64,000 nucleotides of DNA, taken from assembly GCF_002201515.1 (NCBI RefSeq), contig NZ_CP021421.1, forward strand, positions 3,038,001 through 3,102,000, in the 5' to 3' direction. A model generated the notes under the pieces. The model did no database searches. It worked only from the letters and a program-made list of their open reading frames with translations, and was not told the DNA's origin. The position numbers and the translations under genes are program-made. Below, one piece after another: positions 8,633 through 17,996 of the stretch (its first letter is position 1; each line of letters starts with the position of its first letter). Source of the DNA: Muribaculum intestinale (GTDB lineage: Bacteria > Bacteroidota > Bacteroidia > Bacteroidales > Muribaculaceae).

Positions 8633-9799
8633 TCATTTGCGACGACGCACAGAGCGCTTTGCCGAAGACTTTGCCACTTTTGGTTTTGATGTCTTGACTT
8701 TGGTCGTTTTCGATTTGGGAGCGGACGATGATTTCTGTCCGCGTCGAGAGGTTACCGCTCGTCGTGATGATGATTTCGGAACTGATGATACAGCCTCATC
8801 GCGCGATGCTATAGTATCGCCTGCAGCAATACGCTCACGTTCTTCAGCCATAATGGCGAGTTCTTCCCTGGAAGGTACCCACATCTTCTTCTCATAGTTT
8901 GTCAGATAGTTTTGGATGCTATCCTGGGCATGGCGTAAATCGTCAGGGTCGGGATACATCTGCATCATTGATAGATTTCGCAGATTTCGAGTCTTGTAGA
9001 TATCCCCTTCATATAGCCCTAACGTGAAGAAATCATCGTAAGTATATGATGCGAGATTATTGTCATCATCAATAAATATCGACTGCTGAGCCAGATATGG
9101 GCGAAGTTTATCCATCTTTAGCCAGAACATAGGATATTTCACAGCTTCACCGCCAAAGTCGCCTGCTCGATGGAGAACCGGACATATTGCATCCACAGTT
9201 GTGCGCATGCGATTTGTGCGTTTGTCAAGTTCCCAGCGCTCAAGAAGGTAGTAGGAAAGTACCTCGTTGGTAGGAACATCGCTCTCCTCAATTGCAAATC
9301 TTGGATTTTTTTCGGTAGACCCTTTGGCTTCGGTGTATATTATGTGGAAGCGATCAAGCATATCGCGTACTTTTATGCGATATTGGTCGTTGAAGATTTC
9401 CCGGCCGTCGAGATATTCGTATCCATCAAGTTGTCCGTCGGCCACCAGGCGCATTATAATGCGGAATAAGTTTTCTTGACCGTCGATTATTTCCTCCGGA
9501 TAATAAAGAGGTGCATTCTTTACTTTGTCGAGGTCGACCTGGCGGTATACTATCTTCATCCATTGTGCATCGGCATCACTGCGTGCCGGTTCTTCATAGA
9601 ACTGCTGCATACGCTCTGTAACTCCGGATGCGTTTTTTCGTGCGTCGTTACGTGCATCCTCTCGAGCTCGCCTTATGATAGCCGATGATGTAGACTGTTG
9701 TTGCGCGCTCTGTGGCTGTTGAGCCATTGTGTCAAATGCGACAAGGGCTACAGCCATAGAACCGAGCAGAATATGAATATGACGATTTGATGGTTTCAT
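8633..9799 (-). CDS. gldN: Type IX secretion protein GldN/PorN
   Basis: Periplasmic component that joins the GldK lipoprotein ring of the type IX secretion system. The 388 residues start with a signal peptide ending near TMAQ, and residues of the form DKVKNAPLYYPEE and YEYLDGREIFND identify the family. The C-terminal 45 residues are low complexity and extremely basic (Arg, Lys, Ser, Thr; ending RSVRRRK), beyond the usual conserved core. It is last in the order porT-porP-gldK-gldL-gldM-gldN, separated from gldM by 31 bp and closed by a strong terminator. Confidence 0.93.
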   Translation of the reverse strand: MKPSNRHIHILLGSMAVALVAFDTMAQQPQSAQQQSTSSAIIRRAREDARNDARKNASGVTERMQQFYEEPARSDADAQWMKIVYRQVDLDKVKNAPLYYPEEIIDGQENLFRIIMRLVADGQLDGYEYLDGREIFNDQYRIKVRDMLDRFHIIYTEAKGSTEKNPRFAIEESDVPTNEVLSYYLLERWELDKRTNRMRTTVDAICPVLHRAGDFGGEAVKYPMFWLKMDKLRPYLAQQSIFIDDDNNLASYTYDDFFTLGLYEGDIYKTRNLRNLSMMQMYPDPDDLRHAQDSIQNYLTNYEKKMWVPSREELAIMAEERERIAAGDTIASRDEAVSSVPKSSSRRAVTSRRGQKSSSAPKSKTTKVKTSKPKVAKSSAKRSVRRRK

Positions 9800-9830
9800 A
9801 TCAAGTAATTTGTTGAGTCGGGAAAGTGTA

Positions 9831-11399
9831 TTAATTTACGATGACTTCCATCGGGGCAAGATCGCGCTCGATGCCATCGGGGCCGATGGCTTTTACACGC
9901 GAGATGTAGAATCTTTTCCCTCGTTGCAAGCGGCGGAATGAGTCTTTCTGGCGCTGCGAGAATTGGGAACCTTGTGACACTTCTGGTATTGCGTTGCCCA
10001 TTGAATCGAAAAATACGGTCTCAAAACTAAGAACACGGTAACTCACATTAAGCAGGTTATCATCGATAGCGGCCTCGATGCCGGGAGCTTGCAGCAGAAG
10101 AGTTTTTGGGAATGGCTTGCTCCCTTTGTAACGTTCCTGATGGCCTTTTGAATCAGTATATGAGATAAACGGGGCCGGATCGGGAAGTTTGCGCACACGA
10201 AAGGACGTTGTGGCAACTGTCTGCGGCCGACCGTCGATATTGGCGGTAACAGTCACGACTGCCTCTGTGCCGACTTTACCGGGGCGAGCAACCCACGAAT
10301 CTCCGTGGCGTGATAACGTGCCGTTTGTCATGCTGGCTGATATCGCTGATGGAGCTATGCCCGGTACTGATATACTCATCGGATTGTCAATCCCTGCGTA
10401 GAGGACGTTCATCATCGTTGCCGATATCGTAGCGGTAGGTTCAATCACAGTATAGCTTGAATTGAAATCATGACGTGTCACGGTACCATCGCCGTGTGGC
10501 ACTTCCAGATAGCCGGAGTAATCAAAGTTGCCGGTCGAGGATGCGAGAGTTTCGAATAGTCCACGGTCATTATCAAGTTGTTTGCCATTGATATATATAG
10601 TGGGGCGCTGGGTAGTGTCGACGGCTGCAAGCACTATATTGGCTGAATATCGGCTTCCACGCATTACATTGCGCGACTGGGGTATTACAAAAGCGTTCAG
10701 CTCATTTACTCGAACGTCACCGGCATCAACATTAGCCAATAGAGTGGACAATGCCTCGCCCTCTGCATAGCGTATATCGCTCTGCAATTTGGTAAGCAGT
10801 GTGATTGCAGCGATTACCGGTTTGTTTTCAAACATCGCTTCCTCCCACAACTGTGGTGTTACAGTGCCACGGCGAGTAATTTGTTCGGTCGATAACGAGC
10901 GCATTATGTTGTCGCGCTTAAGCGAGTCGCTCATGAGCGAGCCGATGTAATTTCTGTAGTAGTCAATAGTGCTGCGCAGATGCTTTCCTTTAGCACTTCC
11001 GGGTGATAGCATTACAATTGATGCTGCGTCAAGATTATCTTGATTAAGGATATTGGCAAGATTAGCGTTATTGCCGTCAGCTTCGATTGCGATAGCCATT
11101 TTCAGGGTATCAATGAGACCATAGACACGAGATGTAGTAGAGCGCACTTCTGCGGCTTTGTCAAGCCATGCCGCACCCTTTCCCGGATTCTGCTCGGCAA
11201 ATGCCTCAAGCCGACGAAATACGGCCTCGTTGCGTTGGTCGACAGTAGCGTTGCTTCGTGCAAGTCCCTCCTCAACCTGTCCGAAGCCGTCAAGCACATC
11301 TGACGACACATTGAGAGCCAGCATTGCTGTCAGTACAATGTACATCAGATTTATCATCTTCTGACGTGGTGAAAGAGAACGTGTATTATTGCTTCCCAT
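9831..11399 (-). CDS. gldM: Type IX secretion motor protein GldM/PorM
   Basis: Inner-membrane protein that with GldL forms the proton-driven motor of type IX secretion and spans the periplasm to reach the GldKN ring. The 522 residues show a short cytoplasmic N-terminus, one transmembrane helix (about 16-36, LMYIVLTAMLALNV) directly followed by the conserved start of the periplasmic part, then several beta-rich domains (roughly 220-522). Its length matches the family. It sits 27 bp after gldL and 31 bp before gldN. Confidence 0.95.
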   Translation of the reverse strand: MGSNNTRSLSPRQKMINLMYIVLTAMLALNVSSDVLDGFGQVEEGLARSNATVDQRNEAVFRRLEAFAEQNPGKGAAWLDKAAEVRSTTSRVYGLIDTLKMAIAIEADGNNANLANILNQDNLDAASIVMLSPGSAKGKHLRSTIDYYRNYIGSLMSDSLKRDNIMRSLSTEQITRRGTVTPQLWEEAMFENKPVIAAITLLTKLQSDIRYAEGEALSTLLANVDAGDVRVNELNAFVIPQSRNVMRGSRYSANIVLAAVDTTQRPTIYINGKQLDNDRGLFETLASSTGNFDYSGYLEVPHGDGTVTRHDFNSSYTVIEPTATISATMMNVLYAGIDNPMSISVPGIAPSAISASMTNGTLSRHGDSWVARPGKVGTEAVVTVTANIDGRPQTVATTSFRVRKLPDPAPFISYTDSKGHQERYKGSKPFPKTLLLQAPGIEAAIDDNLLNVSYRVLSFETVFFDSMGNAIPEVSQGSQFSQRQKDSFRRLQRGKRFYISRVKAIGPDGIERDLAPMEVIVN

Positions 11400-11426
11400 G
11401 TTGGGTGTCGTGAAAGGTTAATATCG

Positions 11427-12311
11427 TTAACGGATAGGGGGCATCGACTCCGGCATTGCCTGAGACGAATTTGCCTGTGGCTGATGTGCTCCCATGGGGT
11501 TATACATGTTGATAGTCATGGCATGCAGCATCTTTTCATATACTTGATTGAGTTGCTGCATATAGCGGGCCATTTTTTCAGTTTCTTCGCAATAACGTTC
11601 GCTCATGGCCGACGATTTCTCGTACATATCGCGTATGTCCTTGATGCCGCGGTTGACGCGATCAATTGAATCAAGTTGTGAACTAACGCTCTTCAACTGT
11701 ATTTCATAAATAGTGTTCAGTCCTGCGATATTTCGGTTAAGAGCCTGCATCTCTTCTACGTATCCTGTAGAACTGCGAGTGATGTTTTCGGAATTCTCTG
11801 TGATGGCTTTGTATGATTGCAATAATACTTCGCTTACATTGTTTAGAGATTCCGTTGTCTGGCGCAGTTGGTTCATCTGTTGTGAGAGAGCGGCAATCTG
11901 AGTCATGTATTCGTCAGTAGGAGCACCTGAGGGAAGGTTCGCAAATTGCGCGTTGCCATTCGGAGCGATGCTTCCTGCGACAGGAGTGCCATTAGTGCCG
12001 ATTACGATACTGCCACCGTTCTGAAACTCCGGTCGGTCATCCGGATTTTTTGTGCTCAATACCGGAAATACCTCCTCCCAATGATATTCCCGCGGCGGAC
12101 GGTCAAAGGCTGTAAGTATAAACATAAGCACCTCGGTGCCCATGCCGATGGACAACAGAGTGCTGCCGCCGGGAAGATGCAGAATCTTGAACAGAGCGCC
12201 CCAGATTACGATGGCTGCGCCGATTGAGTATGCGAAGTTGAAGAAGCGTTGTCCTTTTTCACCAGATAGGAAACGCTCTATGCTGTTTTTATATCGTTTT
12301 ATCTTTCCCAT
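11427..12311 (-). CDS. gldL: Type IX secretion motor protein GldL/PorL
   Basis: Inner-membrane partner of GldM in the rotary motor. I chose ATG 12311, giving MGKIKRYKN and 294 residues, because homologues begin with this short basic stretch; an in-frame ATG at 12350 would add 13 unconserved residues. Two close transmembrane helices lie at about residues 20-65 (FAYSIGAAIVIWGALFKI and the following hydrophobic stretch), followed by a FDRPPREYHWEEVFP motif typical of the family and a long coiled-coil-rich cytoplasmic tail. Gln and Pro are frequent near the end. Confidence 0.93.
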   Translation of the reverse strand: MGKIKRYKNSIERFLSGEKGQRFFNFAYSIGAAIVIWGALFKILHLPGGSTLLSIGMGTEVLMFILTAFDRPPREYHWEEVFPVLSTKNPDDRPEFQNGGSIVIGTNGTPVAGSIAPNGNAQFANLPSGAPTDEYMTQIAALSQQMNQLRQTTESLNNVSEVLLQSYKAITENSENITRSSTGYVEEMQALNRNIAGLNTIYEIQLKSVSSQLDSIDRVNRGIKDIRDMYEKSSAMSERYCEETEKMARYMQQLNQVYEKMLHAMTINMYNPMGAHQPQANSSQAMPESMPPIR

Positions 12312-12370
12312 TGTGCTTGGAGATGATATTATTGTTACTGTATGATTCAATAGTCGAGGATACGGAACTC

Positions 12371-13816
12371 TTATTTTTGTTTCTGTCCCTGGCCTTTGGC
12401 AAACCCTATCTGGGTACGGACATTACGGAAACCGATATACGAACGTTGCTCATTCTGATACTCCCACATTCTCAAGTCAGAACGTACATTGTGGGCGACA
12501 TCTTTCCATGAACCGCCTCGTACAATCTTTCGTTTCATCTTGTATGGATCCTCTATGGCAGCATCGTAACGGTATTCGGGATTGAGATCGGATGTGAGTT
12601 TACCCACACTTTCGGTATATGCTGTAGAGGTCCATTCACTTACATTTCCGGCCATGTCATAAAGACCGAAGTCATTTGGTGAATATGTTCCGACACGAGA
12701 GGTTATAATATGCCCGTCGCGAGAATAATTCCCTTCGTCAGGCTTAAAGTTGGCATAGAAACATCCCTTGTCCTCGGTTAGCGGAAGTTCGCCATCCCAG
12801 GGATACATGTTTTCATTGTTCCCGGCACGAGCGGCATATTCCCATTCCGCTTCTGTCGGCAGACGATACGGTTCCACATAAATTCCGTCTTTGCCAAGCG
12901 AACGTCTAAGGAATTCTGTGCGCCAGTGACTGAATGCATTCGCTTGTTCCCAACTTACGCCGACTACCGGATAGTCATTGTAGCCGCCATGGGAGAAATA
13001 AAGGCGTACATAGGGCTCGTTGTAGGCGTTCTCAAAATCATTAATCCATGCTGTGGTGTCAGGATATATATTGACTATATAAGTGTTGACAAAGTCATAG
13101 TCACCTGACAATGCACGGGATATTGTCTGACGCACTATATCGCCTTCATCATTTACGTATGCTGTATCTTTTGATATTACAGGCAATGTAGTGTCTATCG
13201 GACGATCGGTATTATAATCGCGTCGTGCTGGGTTCATGCGGTTCTTGCGTTTGGCCGCCTCAGTGTGATTATATATTTCGTAACGATAGTTGAGTTGCTC
13301 TGGGTCGAGCTCCTTAACTCCTGTAATAGGATTGATGCGATAGACACTCTCTATCGCACGTGCCTCATCTTCCGATGGATTACGCCATGGAATAGCCTTG
13401 TTCCAGTTTAGATAAGGTTTTACGGGATTGCCCTCGCGATCTTCTTCAATCTTGAATTCCTCATTCCCCCCATATGCAGGATCTGCGAGGCGTTCGCGGA
13501 TAATGGAGTCACGAACCCAATGTACAAACTGTTTGTATTTTCCATTGGTGACTTCAGTCTCGTCCATCCAGAAACCGTCGACGCTGATTCCTCGGGCATC
13601 GGCACGGAGATTCCATGCGCTGTCGGCTTTAGCCGGACCGACTTTCATGGAACCACGGTCAATAAGAACCATACCATAAGGTGTAGGCTCGGTCCACGAA
13701 GTGCCGCTTACTCCGGTCACTTCTCCCCCCATGCTGCTATGGCTGCCCAATGCACATGACGCGACTATCGGGGTTATTATTATGGCGGTTAATAGATGAT
13801 TCTGTATTTTATCCAT
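12371..13816 (-). CDS. gldK: Type IX secretion lipoprotein GldK/PorK
   Basis: Outer-membrane lipoprotein that forms the periplasmic ring of the secretion machine with GldN. The signal peptide ends in a lipobox (IVASC, Cys21). The rest carries the formylglycine-generating-enzyme/sulfatase-modifying fold typical of GldK: RLPTEAEWEYAARAG around the middle and GNVSEWTSTAY and RIVRGGSWKD-like motifs near the end. The family uses this fold structurally, not as an enzyme. It is 481 residues long, close to usual, and lies 10 bp after porP. Confidence 0.94.
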   Translation of the reverse strand: MDKIQNHLLTAIIITPIVASCALGSHSSMGGEVTGVSGTSWTEPTPYGMVLIDRGSMKVGPAKADSAWNLRADARGISVDGFWMDETEVTNGKYKQFVHWVRDSIIRERLADPAYGGNEEFKIEEDREGNPVKPYLNWNKAIPWRNPSEDEARAIESVYRINPITGVKELDPEQLNYRYEIYNHTEAAKRKNRMNPARRDYNTDRPIDTTLPVISKDTAYVNDEGDIVRQTISRALSGDYDFVNTYIVNIYPDTTAWINDFENAYNEPYVRLYFSHGGYNDYPVVGVSWEQANAFSHWRTEFLRRSLGKDGIYVEPYRLPTEAEWEYAARAGNNENMYPWDGELPLTEDKGCFYANFKPDEGNYSRDGHIITSRVGTYSPNDFGLYDMAGNVSEWTSTAYTESVGKLTSDLNPEYRYDAAIEDPYKMKRKIVRGGSWKDVAHNVRSDLRMWEYQNEQRSYIGFRNVRTQIGFAKGQGQKQK

Positions 13817-13826
13817 AACTATGACG

Positions 13827-14816
13827 TTACATTATTCGTATGCTTTTATGTCTATGCTTGTTCTTCTCTCCGAGGTCGAGTTTCATGCTATAGCCAAGCC
13901 ATATTTCATGACTGCCAGAGCTTGCTTTGGCTATGTCGCTTATGGGATAATCATAGCTGTAGCCTACAAAAAAGTTTTTGAAGCAGGCTCCGAGCAATAA
14001 TGCCACTGCGTCATTATAGCGATAGGCCAATCCCCCGTAAAAGAAACGGTTATATTGCAGTTTTGCAGTAATCTCCGCTGTAGTAAATATAAAATCGGTC
14101 TTTACCAATACGGAAGGCTGCAATTCAAATAACGTATTTTTAATCGGAATATTGCCACCTCCCATGAAATAGAAGTTACATCCGGCTTGAAATTCGTATT
14201 GTTTTGCATCCGTGCCGTCTGTCGACATTTTTACTGTCGGCTGGTTTATGTGAGTTGCGGAAATTCCTGCCCAGAATAGCCGATGGGTATAATGAATGCC
14301 AAAACTTATGTCAAATGCAGTGCCATGCACATCAGTAGTGGGTATGGCGTCATCCGCACTTTGGTGATAATCATTGTCATCCGGGAGGATGACTTCCGAG
14401 CCACGGAATGATTCGTCAAAAAGACCGATGCGGGCACCGATGGATAGTTCCCCCTTAAATATCTTGAGTTTATATGCTCCCATGGCTCCAAGCGTGAGAT
14501 TATTGTACAGGCCCATGCTCTCTTGTTGCATCACGATGGCTACTCCAATTCTTTTTCCGAATAGTTTCATTGGCATGTCGGCATTGGCGAGGAAAGTTTT
14601 GGGGGCTTTGGGTATTCCCATCCATTGCAGTCGAGAGCCGCCTCTTATCCTAAGATAGTCGGTAAGTCCGATGGCTGCCGGATTGTAATAGGAGGGAACC
14701 TCCATATATTGCGTGAAGCCGGCATCGACCTGGGCCGCAGATTCAACTGATATTGCCGATAGCAATAATACCGCAGCAACAATCCGCTTGATATTGCAAA
14801 TAAGTGGACGAATCAT
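13827..14816 (-). CDS. porP: PorP/SprF-family type IX secretion outer-membrane protein
   Basis: Outer-membrane beta-barrel of the PorP/SprF family, linked to type IX secretion and to attachment of secreted proteins. The 329 residues have a signal peptide (cleaved near SAAQ) followed by QVDAGFTQYMEVPSYYNPAAIG; this QYM..P..YNPA opening is characteristic. Alternating amphipathic strands continue to a C-terminal GYSYDYPISDI stretch seen in the family. It is between porT (5 bp) and gldK (10 bp), the canonical gene order. Confidence 0.92.
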   Translation of the reverse strand: MIRPLICNIKRIVAAVLLLSAISVESAAQVDAGFTQYMEVPSYYNPAAIGLTDYLRIRGGSRLQWMGIPKAPKTFLANADMPMKLFGKRIGVAIVMQQESMGLYNNLTLGAMGAYKLKIFKGELSIGARIGLFDESFRGSEVILPDDNDYHQSADDAIPTTDVHGTAFDISFGIHYTHRLFWAGISATHINQPTVKMSTDGTDAKQYEFQAGCNFYFMGGGNIPIKNTLFELQPSVLVKTDFIFTTAEITAKLQYNRFFYGGLAYRYNDAVALLLGACFKNFFVGYSYDYPISDIAKASSGSHEIWLGYSMKLDLGEKNKHRHKSIRIM

Positions 14817-14821
14817 CTTCT

Positions 14822-15553
14822 TTACTCAAAATAGAATGTAAGTACCACCATTTGCTGGCGAACCTTAGATAGTGACTGTGTAAATTTGAGCCGATCCGGA
14901 TCATCATCGAGGTCAGGACGATTTCGTTGTAGCAGGTCGGTAAGTCCGATGCAGAATTTTATTTCCGGAGCAAATTTGAAATATGGCAGATATAAATCGC
15001 ATCCAAAGCCGATTGAAAGCAATATATCGGAAGATTTTAACTGTAATAAATCACGATTGCGTCGTTTGGCTACATCAAAAACCGGCATTACTCCGGCCAA
15101 CATATATGGGCGGACGTTGTGCAGACGTATCGCATTGTACTTCAAATCCAAAGGCATGACAATATATGTCGACTTTATATCCTGTTGCTCAATAGTGCCC
15201 GATATATTGTCGCGCATCTTTATCGTACGGTTGCCAAAATACATTCCGGGAGTAAATCTCAAACTGAAATATTCATTTAGCCTGAGATCAAACAATCCGT
15301 TTACACAGAACCCCGGAGAGTAAGATGGCTGTTCCATAAACCAGGTCTCGCCATTCTCGGTGACATATCCATTGTGGGTAAACCCAAGGGTAGGAGCAAA
15401 TAAACCCACAGAAAACCCCATATGCCAATGCCGTAGATCAGTATATGGCCTGTTGAGCACCTTATCATTTCGCTGGGCGTTGAGGGTAGCGCTTCCGGAG
15501 AATATCATAAGCGCTATACATATAAAAACTGATATGTTGCGTCGTGTTTGCAT
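14822..15553 (-). CDS. porT: PorT-family outer-membrane protein of type IX secretion
   Basis: Predicted eight-stranded outer-membrane barrel needed for type IX secretion (PorT in Porphyromonas, SprT in Flavobacterium). The 243 residues have a signal peptide ending near LNAQ and a barrel with GFSVGLFAPTLGFTHNG, LRFTPGMYFGNR and the typical late motif YLPYFKFAPEIKF, ending in an aromatic strand (VVLTFYFE). Its position at the head of porP-gldKLMN supports the assignment more strongly than sequence alone. No clear TAnnTTTG promoter lies directly before it; the nearest strong promoter belongs to the short RNA unit upstream. Confidence 0.85.
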   Translation of the reverse strand: MQTRRNISVFICIALMIFSGSATLNAQRNDKVLNRPYTDLRHWHMGFSVGLFAPTLGFTHNGYVTENGETWFMEQPSYSPGFCVNGLFDLRLNEYFSLRFTPGMYFGNRTIKMRDNISGTIEQQDIKSTYIVMPLDLKYNAIRLHNVRPYMLAGVMPVFDVAKRRNRDLLQLKSSDILLSIGFGCDLYLPYFKFAPEIKFCIGLTDLLQRNRPDLDDDPDRLKFTQSLSKVRQQMVVLTFYFE

Positions 15554-15659
15554 CTATGGGTAGTAACGACATAATTTATCTCATTATTGTACGCATTTTA
15601 ATAAATAGATCATTTGGATATTTTTTGTACCGCATAACAAACGTTATCAATAGTGTAAG

Positions 15660-15773
15660 CGTATAAAAAGAAGAGATGTCTCACGACATCTCTTCCCGTT
15701 TAAACCTTTATCTTAATCTAATACTATGAAAAACACACTTGCAAAGGTAGGGAGATTTTGTGATTTGTGCAAA
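15660..15773 (-). ncRNA. Short autonomous transcription unit (about 75-nt RNA) with perfect promoter and terminator
   Basis: On the minus strand a textbook Bacteroidetes promoter, TTTG (15773-15770), a 20-nt spacer and TACCTTTG (15749-15742), would start RNA near 15735. About 40 nt further a perfect 11-bp stem GAAGAGATGTC/GACATCTCTTC (15670-15680 with 15685-15695, 4-nt loop) is followed by CTTTTT. The product is a roughly 75-nt RNA ending 100 bp before porT. It has no coding potential on that strand. It could be a stand-alone small RNA or an attenuated leader of the type IX operon. Confidence 0.65.
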
Positions 15774-15954
15774 TACCTGAGGCCTTGTTTAACAATAATT
15801 AATGTAAATTTTGGAAGCGCGAGATGTCGAGGCGACCCCAATCGGCCTCTACTTAACATAAATGTATAACATTAAATGTCAATGATTAACCTCGATGCAA
15901 ATCATCTCGCCAATTTTGTGGCTATTTCTAAATGGATTATTGTTAGTATTTATG

Positions 15955-15962
15955 TAATTTTG
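15955..15962 (+). promoter_or_regulatory. -7 promoter box of the DEYD-box helicase gene
   Basis: TAATTTTG lies 18 bp before ATG 15981. Transcription would begin close to 15969, so the longer in-frame start at 15876 would not be on the mRNA. This decides the start codon. Confidence 0.5.
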
Positions 15963-15980
15963 TCCCGTAACCAGAAAAAT

Positions 15981-17297
15981 ATGAAATATCAAGAAATAAT
16001 AGCGAATATCCGTACCCGCATGGGTATAGATACCCTAAATCCGATGCAAGAGGCAGCAATGGCTTCCAGTGCATCGGATATAATGATTTTGTCTCCGACA
16101 GGAAGCGGCAAGACAATCGCTTTTGCATCAGCCATGATGCTGTCACTGCAGCCGCCTGCGGCAAAGTTGCAGGGCGTCGTGATTGCCCCATCGCGCGAAC
16201 TGGTAATGCAGATATATCGTGTAGTGCGCGAGCTGGCTGTCGGATATAAGGTCGTAGCACTTTATGGAGGACACTCTATGCTTGACGAGAAGAATTCTCT
16301 GACTCCGGTGCCTGATATCATTGTGGCTACGCCCGGCCGGTTGCTTGATCATATCGAGCGGAAGCAGATTGATTTATATACAACAAGGATATTGGTGCTC
16401 GACGAGTACGACAAATCCCTTGAACTTGGATTTCATGACGAGATGAAGAAGGTAATACGCACGATGCCCAATCGCGCCAGAACAATTCTTACCTCTGCTA
16501 CTCGCCTGGATGAACTGCCGGGATTTATGAAATTAGACAAGATGGAAATTATCAACTATCTGAATAATGCCGACGCACCGCGCTCACGTATGCAGATAGT
16601 TGATGTAGAGAGTCCGTCGCGAGACAAACTTGAGACCCTTACTGACCTGTTGCATTCTCTGCCGGACGGACGCGTAATAGTGTTTGTGAACCATCGGGAA
16701 AGCGCCGACAGAGTATACCGACATCTGCATGATGCCGGACTTCCGGTGGGCATATATCATGGAGCACTTGACCAGAATGACAGGGAAAAGGCTGTTGATT
16801 TGCTTAATAATGGCTCGACACCAATACTTGTCAGTACCGATCTTGGCGCCCGCGGACTTGATATCGATTCAGTAAGTGGCATTGTGCATTATCACATGCC
16901 ATTATCGCAGGAAGTATGGACACATAGAAATGGCCGTACGGCACGAGTCGACTCGACCGGTACGATATATGTGATATCTTCTGAAGCTGACACTATACCC
17001 GACTATATAGTGTTTGACAGGTCGTATTCGCCTACCGGACACTCCGACAACCCGATTCATGCCTCATCCGCGACCCTTTATTTCAATGCAGGCAAGAAAG
17101 AGAAAATTTCTCGCGGAGATATAGCCGGCTATATAATAAAACAAGGTGGTGTAGATGCCAGTATGGTAGGGCGTATTGTTGTGCGCGACCACAGCGCCAT
17201 TGCAGCTGTCCCTGTAGATGATGCCGATGGGTTGGTAAGACGTCTGTCTTCCCAGAAACTTAAGGGCAAGAAGGTGAGGGTATCCATAATCAGTTGA
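15981..17297 (+). CDS. DEAD-box-type RNA helicase with DEYD motif
   Basis: ATP-dependent RNA helicase, probably in ribosome assembly or RNA turnover. Start ATG 15981 (438 residues) fits the promoter position and the family N-terminus. Motifs run in order: a Q-like NPMQ, SPTGSGKT (38-45), SRELV in place of PTREL, TPGRL, DEYD (141-144) in place of DEAD, SAT (171-173), then in the second RecA domain VFVNHRESADRV, STDLGARGLDI and HRNGRTAR. A C-terminal 70-residue module resembles the DbpA-type RNA-binding domain. The DEYD variant keeps both acidic residues, so activity is expected. The gene is monocistronic, followed by a hairpin. Confidence 0.88.
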   Translation: MKYQEIIANIRTRMGIDTLNPMQEAAMASSASDIMILSPTGSGKTIAFASAMMLSLQPPAAKLQGVVIAPSRELVMQIYRVVRELAVGYKVVALYGGHSMLDEKNSLTPVPDIIVATPGRLLDHIERKQIDLYTTRILVLDEYDKSLELGFHDEMKKVIRTMPNRARTILTSATRLDELPGFMKLDKMEIINYLNNADAPRSRMQIVDVESPSRDKLETLTDLLHSLPDGRVIVFVNHRESADRVYRHLHDAGLPVGIYHGALDQNDREKAVDLLNNGSTPILVSTDLGARGLDIDSVSGIVHYHMPLSQEVWTHRNGRTARVDSTGTIYVISSEADTIPDYIVFDRSYSPTGHSDNPIHASSATLYFNAGKKEKISRGDIAGYIIKQGGVDASMVGRIVVRDHSAIAAVPVDDADGLVRRLSSQKLKGKKVRVSIIS

Positions 17298-17363
17298 TAT
17301 GAATATGTCGGTTGCCAACAGGTTGTAATTCAAAAGAGATGTTGCCTGTCTCCATTTATATGC

Positions 17364-17407
17364 ATGCAGATATTCCTATAATTGAGTAATATGTGGAATA
17401 TCTGCAT
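17364..17407. terminator. 13-bp hairpin between the helicase and SPOR genes
   Basis: A perfect inverted repeat, ATGCAGATATTCC (17364-17376) with GGAATATCTGCAT (17395-17407), lies downstream of the helicase. The tail is AT-rich rather than a clean U-run, so it may terminate weakly or only protect the 3' end. Confidence 0.5.
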
Positions 17408-17426
17408 CAAAGTAATTTATTTTTAC

Positions 17427-17434
17427 TAACTTTG
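17427..17434 (+). promoter_or_regulatory. -7 promoter box of the SPOR-folE operon
   Basis: TAACTTTG, an exact TAnnTTTG match, lies 19 bp before the SPOR gene start. No clear -33 box. Confidence 0.5.
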
Positions 17435-17453
17435 CGGTTGTTAATGCAATATT

Positions 17454-17984
17454 ATGAAGAAAAGCAAGAGCTCGTTCCTACATATACGCATTCTGCCGGC
17501 ATGCTCTTTGGCGATTGCTGCAATAGCAATGACAATTGGTATGCATGCGCAGACTACAGATAGTGTCACCGAGACTGAACCGGTGCGCCCGGTGATTGAA
17601 GAGCATATCGCCGCTGAGGGTGTTGTAATCATCCGGATGCCTGATGCACTTAAAAATCGCCTGAGAGTTGATGCGTCAAAAGAGCAGGAGGTATCTTCAG
17701 CGATAGTTCATGGCCGGACCGGAGGATACAGAATACAGATATTCGCTGACAATAATCCGCGTACAGCTAAGAATGAAGCACGCACACGTGCGCGCAATGT
17801 CGTATCGCGTTTTGAAGCATACCCTTCTTATGTTGAATACAAAGCTCCGTATTGGCGGACACGCATAGGAAATTTCCGTACTTATGACGAGGCAGAGAAG
17901 GCCGCCGCTGAAATCAAGGAGGCATTTCCGGGTTATAGCCGAGAGATACGTGTGGTGCGCGACCGAATTGTTGTAGGAGAATAG
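17454..17984 (+). CDS. SPOR-domain cell-envelope protein
   Basis: Predicted secreted or membrane-anchored peptidoglycan-binding protein. The 176 residues comprise a signal peptide (hydrophobic stretch about 14-29, ending near MHAQ), a 60-residue linker, and a SPOR domain (about 84-172: GGYRIQIFADN opening, YRTRIGNFRTYDEAE-like middle). SPOR domains bind denuded glycan strands at division sites. It starts an apparent five-gene run: folE follows after 12 bp. From memory, Bacteroides keep a SPOR gene next to folE and tpiA; here tpiA is 37 kb away. Confidence 0.82.
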   Translation: MKKSKSSFLHIRILPACSLAIAAIAMTIGMHAQTTDSVTETEPVRPVIEEHIAAEGVVIIRMPDALKNRLRVDASKEQEVSSAIVHGRTGGYRIQIFADNNPRTAKNEARTRARNVVSRFEAYPSYVEYKAPYWRTRIGNFRTYDEAEKAAAEIKEAFPGYSREIRVVRDRIVVGE

Positions 17985-17996
17985 TCGCTTTTGTAA

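Noticed and set aside
15783..15812. CCTTGTTTAACAATAAT stretch resembling the MITE end
   Set aside because: Only a partial match with several differences and no partner end; treated as chance.
15876..15980. In-frame upstream start for the DEYD-box helicase (35 extra residues)
   Set aside because: A -7 promoter box lies at 15955-15962, inside this stretch, so the extra codons would not be on the message; the residues also do not resemble helicase N-termini.
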